Shown here one piece after another: positions 34,465 to 42,994 of a stretch of DNA of 64,000 bases. The DNA is taken from the NCBI RefSeq assembly GCF_012273015.1, contig NZ_CP050954.1, positions 2,830,001 to 2,894,000 on the forward strand, written 5' to 3'. The notes beneath the pieces are model-generated. The model saw nothing but the letters and a program-made list of their open reading frames with translations. It did not search any database and was not told the DNA's origin. The translations under genes were made by a program, and so were the position numbers. Position 1 is the stretch's first letter, and each line of letters opens with the position of its first letter. Origin of the DNA: Hymenobacter sp. BT18 (GTDB taxonomy: Bacteria > Bacteroidota > Bacteroidia > Cytophagales > Hymenobacteraceae).

Positions 34465-36390
34465 TTGTTGAAATGTCTCAATACTAATAAGGCTATGAGT
34501 GGGCCTACTAGCAGATATGTGTACCCCAGGATTTTAAGTTATGGTAATATCTTTTCAGGTGCTAAAAATGTCGTAGTGTTAGGAAATCCAGGGGCTGGTA
34601 AGTCTGTTATGTGTAAATCGATAATTTGCTCAATACTTGAAGATAATAAGACAGATTTTGAAGATAAAACCATCTTTGATACGTTGCCATTTAGAATTGA
34701 ATTAAGAAAGTATTATCAATTTAAAAAAGATAAAAAAAATGGAATAATTAAATATATATCTTTTATGTTAGAGCATGAATATCAAATAGCTAATATACCC
34801 GATTTGAAAATAAAAGAATTGTTTAATACATTTAAGACATTGGTTTTTTTTGACGGTTTGGATGAGATTTTTGATGTCAGCGAAAAGATTGATATTAAAA
34901 ATGACATTGAAATATTTTGTATGACATTTGATAATGCTAGATGTGTTGTTACATCTAGGATAATTGGGTATGAGGAAGTTAAGTTAAAGTCTTCATTATT
35001 TTGCGATATAAATATTATAAATTTTAATAATGAACAAATATCACAGTATGTTAGGCAATGGTATGCGAATGAAGAAGTAGACGAAGATCTAAGAAAACAA
35101 GATGTTGAGGGATTTCTCTCTCACAAAGATGAAATAGATGCCGAATTAATTACCAATCCGTTACTGCTGTCATTGATCGTAATACTTTATAGAAATAATT
35201 TAAAAATTCCAGAGTCAAAACTTGAAATATATCAAAGCTGCACTAAAACACTTGTTGACAAATGGGATGGTATTAAGGAACTGAATATTGCATTGGATGA
35301 TGATATTAGTAAAAGAAAGGAATCAATTTTTGCGGACTTGGCTTTCTGGCATTACGAACAAGCAGGTTCTAAAAATGCTAGTATAACAAATATTAGAGTA
35401 CAAGAAGCAATAGCTGAGGCAATCGTTAATAAATTAAAAATTACTGATGATTTTATTAGAGCCATGGAAATGGCTGAAAAATTTTTAGATTATGCTCAGA
35501 AAAGGTCCCTGTACTTTGATAACAATTTTACTCATAAGACTTTTCTAGAATATTTTACTGCTTTTTGGATCTACTCTAATGTTGAAAAAAAGCATAAGGT
35601 AGATGAAAGAAATAGGATAATAAAAAAATATATTGCAAGCAATTTTTGGTACGTTGTTCTTGAATTGTTGCTCAATATGATAGATGATAATCAAGCTGAT
35701 AATGAAATGTTAGATGAACTTATAGGAGTGCAAATGAATAGTAGAGATGCTTATCCCTTTCTTTTAATTGTGTTACCCACATTGAAAAATGTTTCAAATA
35801 AGATGGCTAACGATGTTTATGTTAAGTCAATTCTACTCGAGATAGATACTGTTAATGAAGATTTGTCGAAATCAAGTGATAAACTCAAGCTGCTAAGAGA
35901 TGCAAGCATGCGATATAATATATATGCCTATTATGAAGTAAGATCTGGGCATAATGGTATTTATGAAAAATTTATACAAGCATATGATGAGGTTTATGAA
36001 ATTATAAAGGAGGATGATAAAAAAATGAAAACATACTTTATAATGTATGCTGAATTGTATTTGAATGGAATGGGGTCAAGAAATAAAGCAGTTGGTAACT
36101 ATATTAGTAATTCAAAGCATAAAGATAAATATATTGAATACTCGGAAAAAGAACCTTATCTAAATTTGATTAATATATATGGTAAATCTTTTGTGGATGG
36201 CAATTTTAAGTTGGAGTATATGGTAAACAATATTAAGGCCTTTGGTGTTGAGAATTTTTTCAAACCATATGACTCATTATTTGCAAGATTTAGGATTAGT
36301 TTAATAACAATGTTTACTCATGTGTATTTTGATGAGAGGAATAACGAAGATATGAAAACGTATTTATGGAGCTGGAAAAAGCAGGGTTAA
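34465..36390 (+). CDS. NACHT (STAND) NTPase, central piece
   Basis: A 641-codon frame with a complete NACHT domain: Walker A GNPGAGKS (residues 40-47), Walker B LVFFDGLDE (126-134), sensor-like CVVTSR (160-165) and the NPLLLSLIVILY winged-helix segment near residue 222. The C-terminal 350 residues are helical, as in STAND sensor domains, without clear repeats. NACHT NTPases of bacteria include anti-phage proteins that sense phage products; this member's trigger and effector are unknown. The frame is open back to 34390, so no natural start is needed if it continues from the piece at 33791; the only internal starts are TTG 34465 and ATG 34495, neither with a good RBS. It ends at TAA 36388-36390, while the next frame continues. 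Confidence 0.85.
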   Translation: MLKCLNTNKAMSGPTSRYVYPRILSYGNIFSGAKNVVVLGNPGAGKSVMCKSIICSILEDNKTDFEDKTIFDTLPFRIELRKYYQFKKDKKNGIIKYISFMLEHEYQIANIPDLKIKELFNTFKTLVFFDGLDEIFDVSEKIDIKNDIEIFCMTFDNARCVVTSRIIGYEEVKLKSSLFCDINIINFNNEQISQYVRQWYANEEVDEDLRKQDVEGFLSHKDEIDAELITNPLLLSLIVILYRNNLKIPESKLEIYQSCTKTLVDKWDGIKELNIALDDDISKRKESIFADLAFWHYEQAGSKNASITNIRVQEAIAEAIVNKLKITDDFIRAMEMAEKFLDYAQKRSLYFDNNFTHKTFLEYFTAFWIYSNVEKKHKVDERNRIIKKYIASNFWYVVLELLLNMIDDNQADNEMLDELIGVQMNSRDAYPFLLIVLPTLKNVSNKMANDVYVKSILLEIDTVNEDLSKSSDKLKLLRDASMRYNIYAYYEVRSGHNGIYEKFIQAYDEVYEIIKEDDKKMKTYFIMYAELYLNGMGSRNKAVGNYISNSKHKDKYIEYSEKEPYLNLINIYGKSFVDGNFKLEYMVNNIKAFGVENFFKPYDSLFARFRISLITMFTHVYFDERNNEDMKTYLWSWKKQG

Positions 36391-36704
36391 CAAGAAAAAA
36401 AATGTTTTCAAAACTGAAAAACAGAATAATAATTAGGTTCCCGTATTCTCAACATTCTGCTATAAAAATAATTACCAGAATATCTGTTAGTAATGAGCCA
36501 TTAACTAATGCAGTTTTGGCGGGGTTTCTTTATCAGTATGTTACCGCTTTTAATAAGTATGGTAGTTCACATGCTAGAGAAAATTTGCAGTCTATTATTG
36601 ATTCTGCAAACGCTCATCCTCAAGTATGGATTAAAAAAATGTTAGCACAAGGTGATAAAAAGCAAGCATTTAACTATATCGAATCAATTCTTGGTATATC
36701 ATGA
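36366..36704 (+). CDS. C-terminal piece of split NACHT protein (or small overlapping gene)
   Basis: 112 codons overlapping the end of the NACHT frame by 25 bases, in the -1 frame. One extra base in the A5 run at 36376-36380 would join the two as WKKAGLTRKKMF. The piece is basic and helical (LTNAVLAGFLYQYVTAFNKYG, HARENLQSIIDSANAHP, QAFNYIESILGIS) and shares the AT-rich codon use. It is more likely the tail of the NACHT protein than a separate gene, but ATG 36366 would permit translational coupling. A strong hairpin starts 4 bases after its stop. Confidence 0.65.
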   Translation: MELEKAGLTRKKMFSKLKNRIIIRFPYSQHSAIKIITRISVSNEPLTNAVLAGFLYQYVTAFNKYGSSHARENLQSIIDSANAHPQVWIKKMLAQGDKKQAFNYIESILGIS

Positions 36705-36707
36705 AAG

Positions 36708-36744
36708 ATATAAGTCAGGCTCATATTATGAGCCTGACTTATAT
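36708..36744. terminator. Near-perfect palindrome closing the NACHT locus
   Basis: 18-bp perfect arms (36708-36725, 36727-36744) around a single base, starting 4 bases after the last stop of the locus and ending on the first base of the mfd stop codon. It probably terminates transcription from both sides. Confidence 0.8.
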
Positions 36745-39700
36745 TACACCCCTACCGCTTCCTCACTCCCTAACTCACTGAGGATACGCTTGGCTGCTTG
36801 CACGTTCTTCACATCTTCGATGCTGAGGATGAGCTGTTCCTTGCGCTCCTTCATGGAGGCCGTGCGGGTGTGGCTTTGCACGTAGGAGAGGATGTTGCCG
36901 AAGGTGTCGCCCTGGAAGTAGGGCTCGTTGTTGGTGGCCGGGATGTAGCCTTTGAGCAGGTTCTTCTTGAGGGTGAGCTTCTCGAAGCCCACCTGGCAGG
37001 CCTGCCAGCGCAGGCGCACGATGTCGGCGAGCTGCTCTACCTCGGCGGGCAAGGGGCCGAAGCGGTCTATCATGCCGGTGAGCACCTTGCGCAGCTCCTC
37101 GGGGTTTTTGGCCCGATCGAGCTTGCTGTACAGCTGCAGGCGCTCCGATACGCTGGTGACGTAATGGTCGGGAATGAGGATCTGCAGGTCGGTTTCGATG
37201 TTGCACTCCTTGGGGCGGCCGGTGCCGGCGGCTTCCTGGAGGCGCTGGGTGGGGTCGCCGAGAAACAGGTCGCGGAACTCGGTTTCCTTGAGCTCCTGCA
37301 CGGCTTCGTCGAGGATCTGGTGGTAGGTTTCGAAGCCCAGGTCGTTGATGAAGCCCGACTGCTCGCCGCCCAGCAGGTTGCCCGCGCCCCGGATGTCGAG
37401 GTCGCGCATGGCCACGTTGAAGCCCGCGCCCAGGTCGGAGAATTCTTCGAGGGTGCTCAGGCGCTTACGGGCGTCGGAGGGCAGACCGGCCACCGGGGGC
37501 GTGAGCAGGTAGCAGTAAGCCTTTTTGTTGGAGCGGCCCACGCGGCCCCGCATCTGGTGCAGGTCGGAGAGGCCGTGCATGTGGGCACGGTTGATGATGA
37601 TGGTGTTGGCGTTGGCAATATCAAGGCCCGACTCGATGAGGGTGGTGCTCACCAGCACGTCGTAGTCGCCATCCACGAACTTCATCATGCGCTTTTCCAG
37701 CAGGTCGCCCTCCATCTGCCCGTGCACGTAGGTCACGCGGGCATCGGGCACGAGGCGCAGAATCATACTGGCCTGCTCCTCAATGTCTTTGATGCGGTTG
37801 TGCACGAAGAATACCTGCCCGCCGCGCTTGATTTCGCGGGCAATGGCGTCGCGGATCAGCAGCTCGTCGAACACGTGCAGCTCGGTTTGCACGGGCTGGC
37901 GGTTGGGCGGGGGCGTGGCAATCACGCTCAGGTCGCGGGCGCCCATGAGGGAGAAGTGCAGGGTACGCGGAATGGGCGTGGCCGAGAGGGTGAGCGTGTC
38001 CACGTTCACCTTTATTTCCTTGAGCTTGTCTTTGGTTTTCACCCCGAACTTCTGCTCCTCGTCAATCACCAGAAGGCCCAGGTCCTTGAACTGCACATCC
38101 TTGTTGGTGAGGCGGTGGGTGCCAATGAGGATGTCGGTTTTGCCGTCGGCCACCCGGCCCAGGGTTTCCTTGATTTGCTTGGTGGTCTTGAAGCGGTTGA
38201 CGTACTCCACCGTGACGGGCAGGTTGCCGAGCCGCTCGCGGAAGGTTTTGTAGTGCTGCATGGCCAGGATGGTGGTGGGCACCAGCATGGCTACCTGCTT
38301 GCCGTCGGCCACGGCCTTGAAGGCGGCCCGGATGGCTACCTCGGTCTTGCCAAAGCCCACGTCGCCGCACACGAGGCGGTCCATGGGGTGGGGCACTTCC
38401 ATGTCGCGCTTCACGTCCTCGGTGGCCTTGGCCTGGTCGGGGGTGTCCTCGTAGATGAAGGAGGATTCCAGCTCGGCCTGCATAAAGGAGTCCTGGGCGA
38501 AGGCGTGGCCGGGCGCGGTTTTGCGCTTGGCGTAGAGGCGGATGAGCTCGGCCGCAATGTCTTTCACCTTTTTCTTGACGGACTTCTTCTTGTTTTCCCA
38601 CTCCGGGGAGCCCAGCTTGCTCATGGAGGGCGGGGTGCCCTCGGCCCCCGAGTACTTGGCAATCTTGTGCAGGGCGTGGATGCTCACGGTCAGCACGTCG
38701 TCGTCGCGGTACACCAGCCGGATGGCTTCTTGGAGCCGGTCGTTGATTTCGACCTGCGTGAGGCCGGCAAAGCGGGCAATGCCGTAGTCTTGGTGCACCA
38801 CGTAGTCGCCGGGCACGAGGGTGCGCAGCTCCTTGAGGGTAAGGGCCTTTTTCTTGGAGAACTTGCGGGTTTCCTGGGCCCGGTAGTAGCGCTCAAACAG
38901 CTGGTGGTCGGTGTACACGACGAGCTTCAGTGTCTCGTCGATAAACCCTTCGCGCAGGCCCAGCAGCAGGTGCTGAAACTGCACGTTGTTGTCCAGCTCG
39001 TCGAAGATGGTGCGGAGGCGGTCGGCCTGGCGCACCTGCTCGGCGGCAATAATGTTGGTGTAGCCCTTCTTCTGGTTGTCGTGTAGGTTCTTGACGATGC
39101 GGTTGAAGTCCTTGCCGAAGCTGGGCTGGGGCTTGGCGCTGAACTGGAACTCCTCGGCCCCGGTCTTGTAGTGAAACCGCTTGCCGAACTCCACCACCGC
39201 AAACCCGTCGAGCAGCTTCTTCAGCGACTTGCCCGTCTCAAACAGGTCGTCGGGCTTGCTCACCACCTGGGTGCCGCCCGAAGCCGCCAGCAGCTCCTTG
39301 AAGCCGTGCTCGGCCTTGTCGAAGTACTCGTCTACCACGTCCAGGGTCTGGCGCACGTCCTTGGCCCACACGGTGGTGTTGGGCGGAATAAAGTCGAGGA
39401 AGGCCTCCCGCGTTTCCTGGAGCAGCTTGGTTTGTACGTTGGGGATGATGCTCACCTGCTGGCGCTTTTCCACCGACAGCTGGCTTTCCGGGTCGAAGGT
39501 GCGAATGGTTTCCACCTCGTCGCCGAACAGCTCGATGCGGTAGGGCAGCTCGTTGGCGTAGGAGAAAATGTCCACAATGCCCCCGCGCACGGCAAACTGG
39601 CCGGCCTCGTACACAAAGTCGCTCCGCTCGAAGTCGTACTCGGCCAGCATTTCGCTCACGAAGTTCACGTCGAGCTTGTCGCCCACCTTCACCAGAAAGG

Positions 39701-40274
39701 TGTTGGCCACTAGGCTTTTCTTGTTGATAACCTTCTCGAACAGGGCCTCGGGGTAGGTGACGATAAGTGCCCCGGCCGTGTCCTTTATGCTGATTTTCTT
39801 GCCCTTCTGACTTTTTTCTGCGCCTTCGGGCAGGGCATCGTCGGCGTCCTCCGAGGCCTGCTCGGCGGTGGTTTTGGGGCCGCGGTGGCTATTGAGCTTG
39901 TTGAGCACCTCGGCCCGCATCAGCACGTTGGCGTTTTCCGTCTCGTCGAAGGAGTAGGGGCGCTTGTAGGAGGTAGGGAACAGCAGGGGCTCCTCGTTGG
40001 GCACCAAATGCTGGAGGTCGGCCAGGAAGTAAGCGGCCTCGTCCCGGTCGTGGAGGATGAACAGGTGGTGCTGATCGGGAAACTCGCGGTGCAGGGCGGC
40101 GGCCAGCACGGCATCCTGGGAGCCGATGAGGCCGCGCAGGTGCAGGCGGGTGGCGCCGGCCTCAGCTTTGGCAGCTCCGCGCAGGGTGTTGCGCGTGGCC
40201 GGGTTCAGGCGGGCACCCACGGTCAGCACGGTTGGGTCGAGGGCGTAGAGCTTCAGAAAATCGGAGACCTTCAA
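36744..40274 (-). CDS. mfd: Transcription-repair coupling factor
   Basis: A 1176-residue DNA translocase that removes stalled RNA polymerase and recruits UvrA. Domains in order: UvrB-like N-terminal module (PYSFDETENANVLMRAEVL), RNA-polymerase-interacting CarD-like domain (LVPGDYVVHQDYGIARF, about residues 481-497), RecG-like helicase domains with Walker A GDVGFGKTEVAIRAAF (about 634), DEEQKFG box (about 737), GRVGRSNKKAYCYL, and the C-terminal TRCF domain. The start is TTG 40274, since the frame is closed by a TAG at 40287-40289 and MKVSDFLKLYAL fits the family start. The C-terminal 5 residues adjoin the NACHT island's hairpin. Confidence 0.96.
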   Translation of the reverse strand: MKVSDFLKLYALDPTVLTVGARLNPATRNTLRGAAKAEAGATRLHLRGLIGSQDAVLAAALHREFPDQHHLFILHDRDEAAYFLADLQHLVPNEEPLLFPTSYKRPYSFDETENANVLMRAEVLNKLNSHRGPKTTAEQASEDADDALPEGAEKSQKGKKISIKDTAGALIVTYPEALFEKVINKKSLVANTFLVKVGDKLDVNFVSEMLAEYDFERSDFVYEAGQFAVRGGIVDIFSYANELPYRIELFGDEVETIRTFDPESQLSVEKRQQVSIIPNVQTKLLQETREAFLDFIPPNTTVWAKDVRQTLDVVDEYFDKAEHGFKELLAASGGTQVVSKPDDLFETGKSLKKLLDGFAVVEFGKRFHYKTGAEEFQFSAKPQPSFGKDFNRIVKNLHDNQKKGYTNIIAAEQVRQADRLRTIFDELDNNVQFQHLLLGLREGFIDETLKLVVYTDHQLFERYYRAQETRKFSKKKALTLKELRTLVPGDYVVHQDYGIARFAGLTQVEINDRLQEAIRLVYRDDDVLTVSIHALHKIAKYSGAEGTPPSMSKLGSPEWENKKKSVKKKVKDIAAELIRLYAKRKTAPGHAFAQDSFMQAELESSFIYEDTPDQAKATEDVKRDMEVPHPMDRLVCGDVGFGKTEVAIRAAFKAVADGKQVAMLVPTTILAMQHYKTFRERLGNLPVTVEYVNRFKTTKQIKETLGRVADGKTDILIGTHRLTNKDVQFKDLGLLVIDEEQKFGVKTKDKLKEIKVNVDTLTLSATPIPRTLHFSLMGARDLSVIATPPPNRQPVQTELHVFDELLIRDAIAREIKRGGQVFFVHNRIKDIEEQASMILRLVPDARVTYVHGQMEGDLLEKRMMKFVDGDYDVLVSTTLIESGLDIANANTIIINRAHMHGLSDLHQMRGRVGRSNKKAYCYLLTPPVAGLPSDARKRLSTLEEFSDLGAGFNVAMRDLDIRGAGNLLGGEQSGFINDLGFETYHQILDEAVQELKETEFRDLFLGDPTQRLQEAAGTGRPKECNIETDLQILIPDHYVTSVSERLQLYSKLDRAKNPEELRKVLTGMIDRFGPLPAEVEQLADIVRLRWQACQVGFEKLTLKKNLLKGYIPATNNEPYFQGDTFGNILSYVQSHTRTASMKERKEQLILSIEDVKNVQAAKRILSELGSEEAVGV

Positions 40275-40309
40275 AACGGGTATCGGCTAAAGGGGAGGCA
40301 AAGGGGGAA

Positions 40310-40337
40310 GCCCGGCCGGAGTCAACTCCGGTCGGGC
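40310..40337. repeat. GC-rich hairpin upstream of mfd
   Basis: 13-bp arms (40310-40322, 40325-40337) with one mismatch and a 2-base centre. It lies in the mfd leader region (36 bases upstream of the start) and may act as an attenuator or be the terminator of a lost gene. The remainder of the 208-base gap shows no gene. Confidence 0.5.
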
Positions 40338-40482
40338 AGGGCGTGGTAGCAATACCGCGGCCAAGGTCCGAAAGTTTCCGCGAAGCCCCGGCATGGCGCG
40401 TATGGTGGAGCTTATTACTTAATTCCTATATTAGGTCCTGCTTACCCCGCTCTGCTTGCCTACCCCTTAATTCCCACACCCC

Positions 40483-40680
40483 ATGGACCCTACCCGCAAC
40501 CCGGCCGAGGACCCCGAATTCGATTTTAACGCCTGGGAGCTGCGCCAGCGGGCCCATCACGCCTGGCTGGCCATCTACCAGCAGCGCTGCCTGGCCGCCG
40601 TGCAGAAGCCCCGGCCCTACACGCGCGGCAGCGCCCGGCCCTGGGCCGCCTGCGCCCTGCCCGAGAAAAGTCATTGCTAG
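40483..40680 (+). CDS. Small hypothetical protein
   Basis: 65 residues beginning MDPTRNPAEDPEFDFNAWELRQ, with a helical middle (AHHAWLAIYQQRCLAAVQ) and a basic, cysteine-containing tail. There is no signal peptide or known motif. GC and codon use agree with the host. It lies 54 bases upstream of the YdjM-like gene on the same strand. I am unsure that it is translated. Confidence 0.45.
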   Translation: MDPTRNPAEDPEFDFNAWELRQRAHHAWLAIYQQRCLAAVQKPRPYTRGSARPWAACALPEKSHC

Positions 40681-40734
40681 GCCCTGGCGCACTACCTTCG
40701 TACTTTCGCAAGTAGTAAGTAGCAGGTATTTTTT

Positions 40735-41475
40735 GTGCGCGGTTCTTCTCACCTGGCTATCGGCCTGATTACCGGCGTCGCCATTGCCGGCCTGGTACCC
40801 GGCATTCCCTTCTCCCCGGCGGGTATTGCCCTGGCCGGCTTTTCGTCCCTGGCCCCCGACCTCGACCACCCCGGCTCCCGGCTCAGCAAACGGCTGGGCT
40901 TCGCGCAGAACTACGTGCGCTGGGCTTTTATAGTGGGGGCGGCCGTGCTGGCGGCCTACACGCACTTTCTGCTGCCGCCCGGCCCCGACCGGCGCATGGG
41001 CTTCACGGCGGCGCTGGCGTTTGGCCTGATTGGAGCCGCCATGCAGGGCGACGCCACGCGCAAGCTGGCCCTGCTCTTTACCGGGCTGTGCACGGTGGTA
41101 GCGGGCCTCTACACCGAGTACGTGTGGCTGAGCATGCTGGGGTGCTTTGTGGCCGTGGCCCCCTATACTTCTCACCGCACCTGGACGCACACGCTCTGGG
41201 CGGCGGCTTTGTGGACCTATATCGGGCACCTTGCTAACCAGAGCCTGGGCTGGCATGGCGTGGCCCTGTTCGCGGGCGGGGGGTACCTGTCGCACCTGCT
41301 GGCCGATACGCTCACCAAGGCCGGGGTGAAATACTTTATGCCGCTCTGGGACGTTAGTGTGAAAATTCCGCTGATTCGCACGGGCTCGAAAAGCGGTAAT
41401 TTTCTGGAGGTAGCCATTTGCGCGGGCTATGGGTTGTTGGTGCTGGGGTTGGTAGTTGGGCGGATGGGGTTTTAA
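40735..41475 (+). CDS. YdjM-like membrane metal-dependent hydrolase
   Basis: A 246-residue inner-membrane protein. Characteristic motifs are MRGSSHLAIG at the start, SLAPDLDHPGSRLSKR, HRTWTHTLW and GGYLSHLLADTLTKAGV, the His/Asp metal-binding pattern of the YdjM/DUF457 family. Several hydrophobic helices run between them. The start is GTG 40735; it is fixed by the family's conserved N-terminus and no ATG is available before residue 80. TACCTTCG and TACTTTCG, near matches to the -7 box, lie 30-45 bases upstream. The reaction is not known for certain. Confidence 0.87.
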   Translation: MRGSSHLAIGLITGVAIAGLVPGIPFSPAGIALAGFSSLAPDLDHPGSRLSKRLGFAQNYVRWAFIVGAAVLAAYTHFLLPPGPDRRMGFTAALAFGLIGAAMQGDATRKLALLFTGLCTVVAGLYTEYVWLSMLGCFVAVAPYTSHRTWTHTLWAAALWTYIGHLANQSLGWHGVALFAGGGYLSHLLADTLTKAGVKYFMPLWDVSVKIPLIRTGSKSGNFLEVAICAGYGLLVLGLVVGRMGF

Positions 41476-41916
41476 ACAAAATGCTGGCAAGTAGATTATT
41501 ACTCCACAGGAGCTTGGAGCCCGCAGCCGGCCTGGCCGTGGGCCAGGAGAGTGGCCCGGCCCACCACGGGAGCTGCTGCCCGCCCCGAGAGAATATAGGG
41601 TTTTTGCTGAACTTGGATTATTTACTTTTAGCTCCCAACCTGAATGGTGAAATCAAACAGTATAAAGACGCTATATGATGCCTTCTGCGTTGTAGAAAAT
41701 AGGATTATATAGGAAAGTAGCTTTGTCTATATACGCAAAGAATCAGGCAGTTACCATATTAAATTTATATTATGTATTTTATGCTTCCTTCGTACCTTTG
41801 AACCCCTCCTGCCTCTACGGGAGCTTCCGAACTACCACCCCGCTTCTCGTCCTCTTCATCCTTTACACACCTGTTTTCGCTCATTTTCCGCTCATTCTAA
41901 CCCGCGTTCCTTGTTT
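41476..41916. other. 441-base gap without a convincing gene
   Basis: The left part is GC-rich and the middle (41600-41790) is AT-rich, then comes a pyrimidine-rich leader before the NYN gene. Short open frames exist but start with poor codons and have no recognisable content. It contains one promoter-like box at 41793-41800. I see no RNA gene. Confidence 0.6.
41793..41800 (+). promoter_or_regulatory. Putative -7 box (TACCTTTG)
   Basis: Exact TAnnTTTG match, in an AT-rich stretch, 116 bases before the NYN-domain ATG. It implies a 5' leader of about 110 bases with a pyrimidine-rich sequence. Confidence 0.55.
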
Positions 41917-42918
41917 ATGAATCAGATGAATAGCCCGCTGATCCGGATAGGCGTCTTCTACGACGGCAATTATTTCCTGAAGATCAGTGATTACTACTAC
42001 TTCCAACATGAACGGAAAGCTCGCATCAGCCTGGAAGGGCTGCACGAGTTTATCCGCCATCAGGTTGCCGAAGATGAAGATACCGACGTGCGCCTGTGTC
42101 AGATCACCGACGCGCACTTCTTCCGGGGGCGCCTGAGCGCCACCGAAGCCCGCGACAAAGACCGACTGTTCCATGACCGGCTCCTGGACGACATTCTCAT
42201 GAACCTGGGTATCACCACCCACTACATGGCCCTGAAAACCCGCGACGGCCGCCTGCAGGAAAAAGGCATCGACGTGTGGCTGTCGCTGGAAGCCCTGGAA
42301 CTGGCCCTACACAAAAGCTTCGACGTGATTGTGCTCATTGCCGGCGACTCCGACTACCTGCCGCTGGTGAAAAAGCTCAACACCGTGGGTACCCGCGTGA
42401 TGCTGCTGAGCTGGGATTTCAAGTACACCGACTTCAAAGGCGAAAACCGCGTAACGCGTCCTTCCCAGCAGCTGCTCGACCACTCTACCTATCCCGTGCT
42501 CATGCACGAGGTAATTGATGAGCGTCTGGCCAAAAACGACCCGCTGATTGAGGACATGTTTGTGAACACGCCCGAGCCGGCACCCTACAGCCCCGCGGCC
42601 AAGCCCGTACGCCCGACAGGCCCCACGGCAGCCGGGCCGGTAGGCACGGTAGGCATCAGCACCATCAAGAACCTGAAAAACGGGTTTGGCTTCGTGGTAA
42701 TGCCGCCAAACAACCTGTTCTTCAGCTACGCTGATATGGCCGAAGGCGACTTCAACGACCTGCGCGAAGGCGACTGGGTGGAGTTTACCGTAGGCCGCAA
42801 CCACCGCGACGAAGACTGTGCCCGCAACGTGCGCAAAGTAGAGGCGCCGCAGTTTGACGAGGAAGAAGAAAACTCTTCCGAAGAAGAAGAGCACGAGTCC
42901 GCCAGCTCGCGCTACTAG
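41917..42918 (+). CDS. NYN-domain ribonuclease fused to cold-shock-like OB domain
   Basis: A 333-residue cytosolic protein. Residues 8-180 form a NYN/LabA (DUF88) domain of PIN-like nucleases, with the acidic residues in VFYDGNYFL (Asp16), KGIDVWLSLEAL and LIAGDSDYLPLVKKL. A Pro/Ala-rich linker follows, then residues 244-305 resemble a cold-shock/OB domain (ISTIKNLKNGFGFVV, LFFSYADMA, LREGDWVEFTV, ARNVRKVE). The C-terminus is acidic (EEEENSSEEEEHES). The fusion suggests an RNA-binding nuclease in RNA turnover or stress response (inference). ATG 41917; a second ATG at 41926. Confidence 0.88.
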   Translation: MNQMNSPLIRIGVFYDGNYFLKISDYYYFQHERKARISLEGLHEFIRHQVAEDEDTDVRLCQITDAHFFRGRLSATEARDKDRLFHDRLLDDILMNLGITTHYMALKTRDGRLQEKGIDVWLSLEALELALHKSFDVIVLIAGDSDYLPLVKKLNTVGTRVMLLSWDFKYTDFKGENRVTRPSQQLLDHSTYPVLMHEVIDERLAKNDPLIEDMFVNTPEPAPYSPAAKPVRPTGPTAAGPVGTVGISTIKNLKNGFGFVVMPPNNLFFSYADMAEGDFNDLREGDWVEFTVGRNHRDEDCARNVRKVEAPQFDEEEENSSEEEEHESASSRY

Positions 42919-42951
42919 TACCCTGCCCTTATCCTTGTAGTTCGGTCTTGG

Positions 42952-42986
42952 AAAAGCCGGCTGACGAACAGTCAGCCGGCTTTTTT
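42952..42986. terminator. Bidirectional terminator
   Basis: 14-bp perfect arms (42952-42965, 42971-42984) with A run before and T run after, between the convergent NYN and thioesterase genes. Confidence 0.88.
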
Positions 42987-42994
42987 GTGGCCGT

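Larger units (their letters stand above)
33560..36745. other. AT-rich accessory island carrying the NACHT locus
   Basis: Base composition drops sharply: 14 of 60 bases are G or C at 34741-34800, against 39 of 60 at 36961-37020 in mfd. The change is gradual on the left (33540-33720) and abrupt on the right, at the hairpin that ends at the mfd stop. All three coding pieces inside share the AT-rich codon use. No integrase, tRNA or flanking direct repeat is seen, so the transfer mechanism is unknown. Confidence 0.85.

Noticed and set aside
33560-36745. Insertion sequence or prophage as carrier of the island
   Set aside because: No transposase, integrase, phage structural gene, tRNA target or direct repeat was found at the borders.
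36798-39086. Long open frame (about 760 codons) on the plus strand opposite mfd
   Set aside because: It is antisense to a clear mfd, its product is low-complexity His/Val/Gly/Leu-rich, and such frames arise from GC-biased third positions. Similar frames opposite ppk1, hflX, the M61-like gene and mutS were rejected for the same reason.
41418-41920. Short frames (86 and 65 codons) between the YdjM-like and NYN genes
   Set aside because: Poor start codons, overlap with gene end or promoter, mixed composition and no recognisable features.
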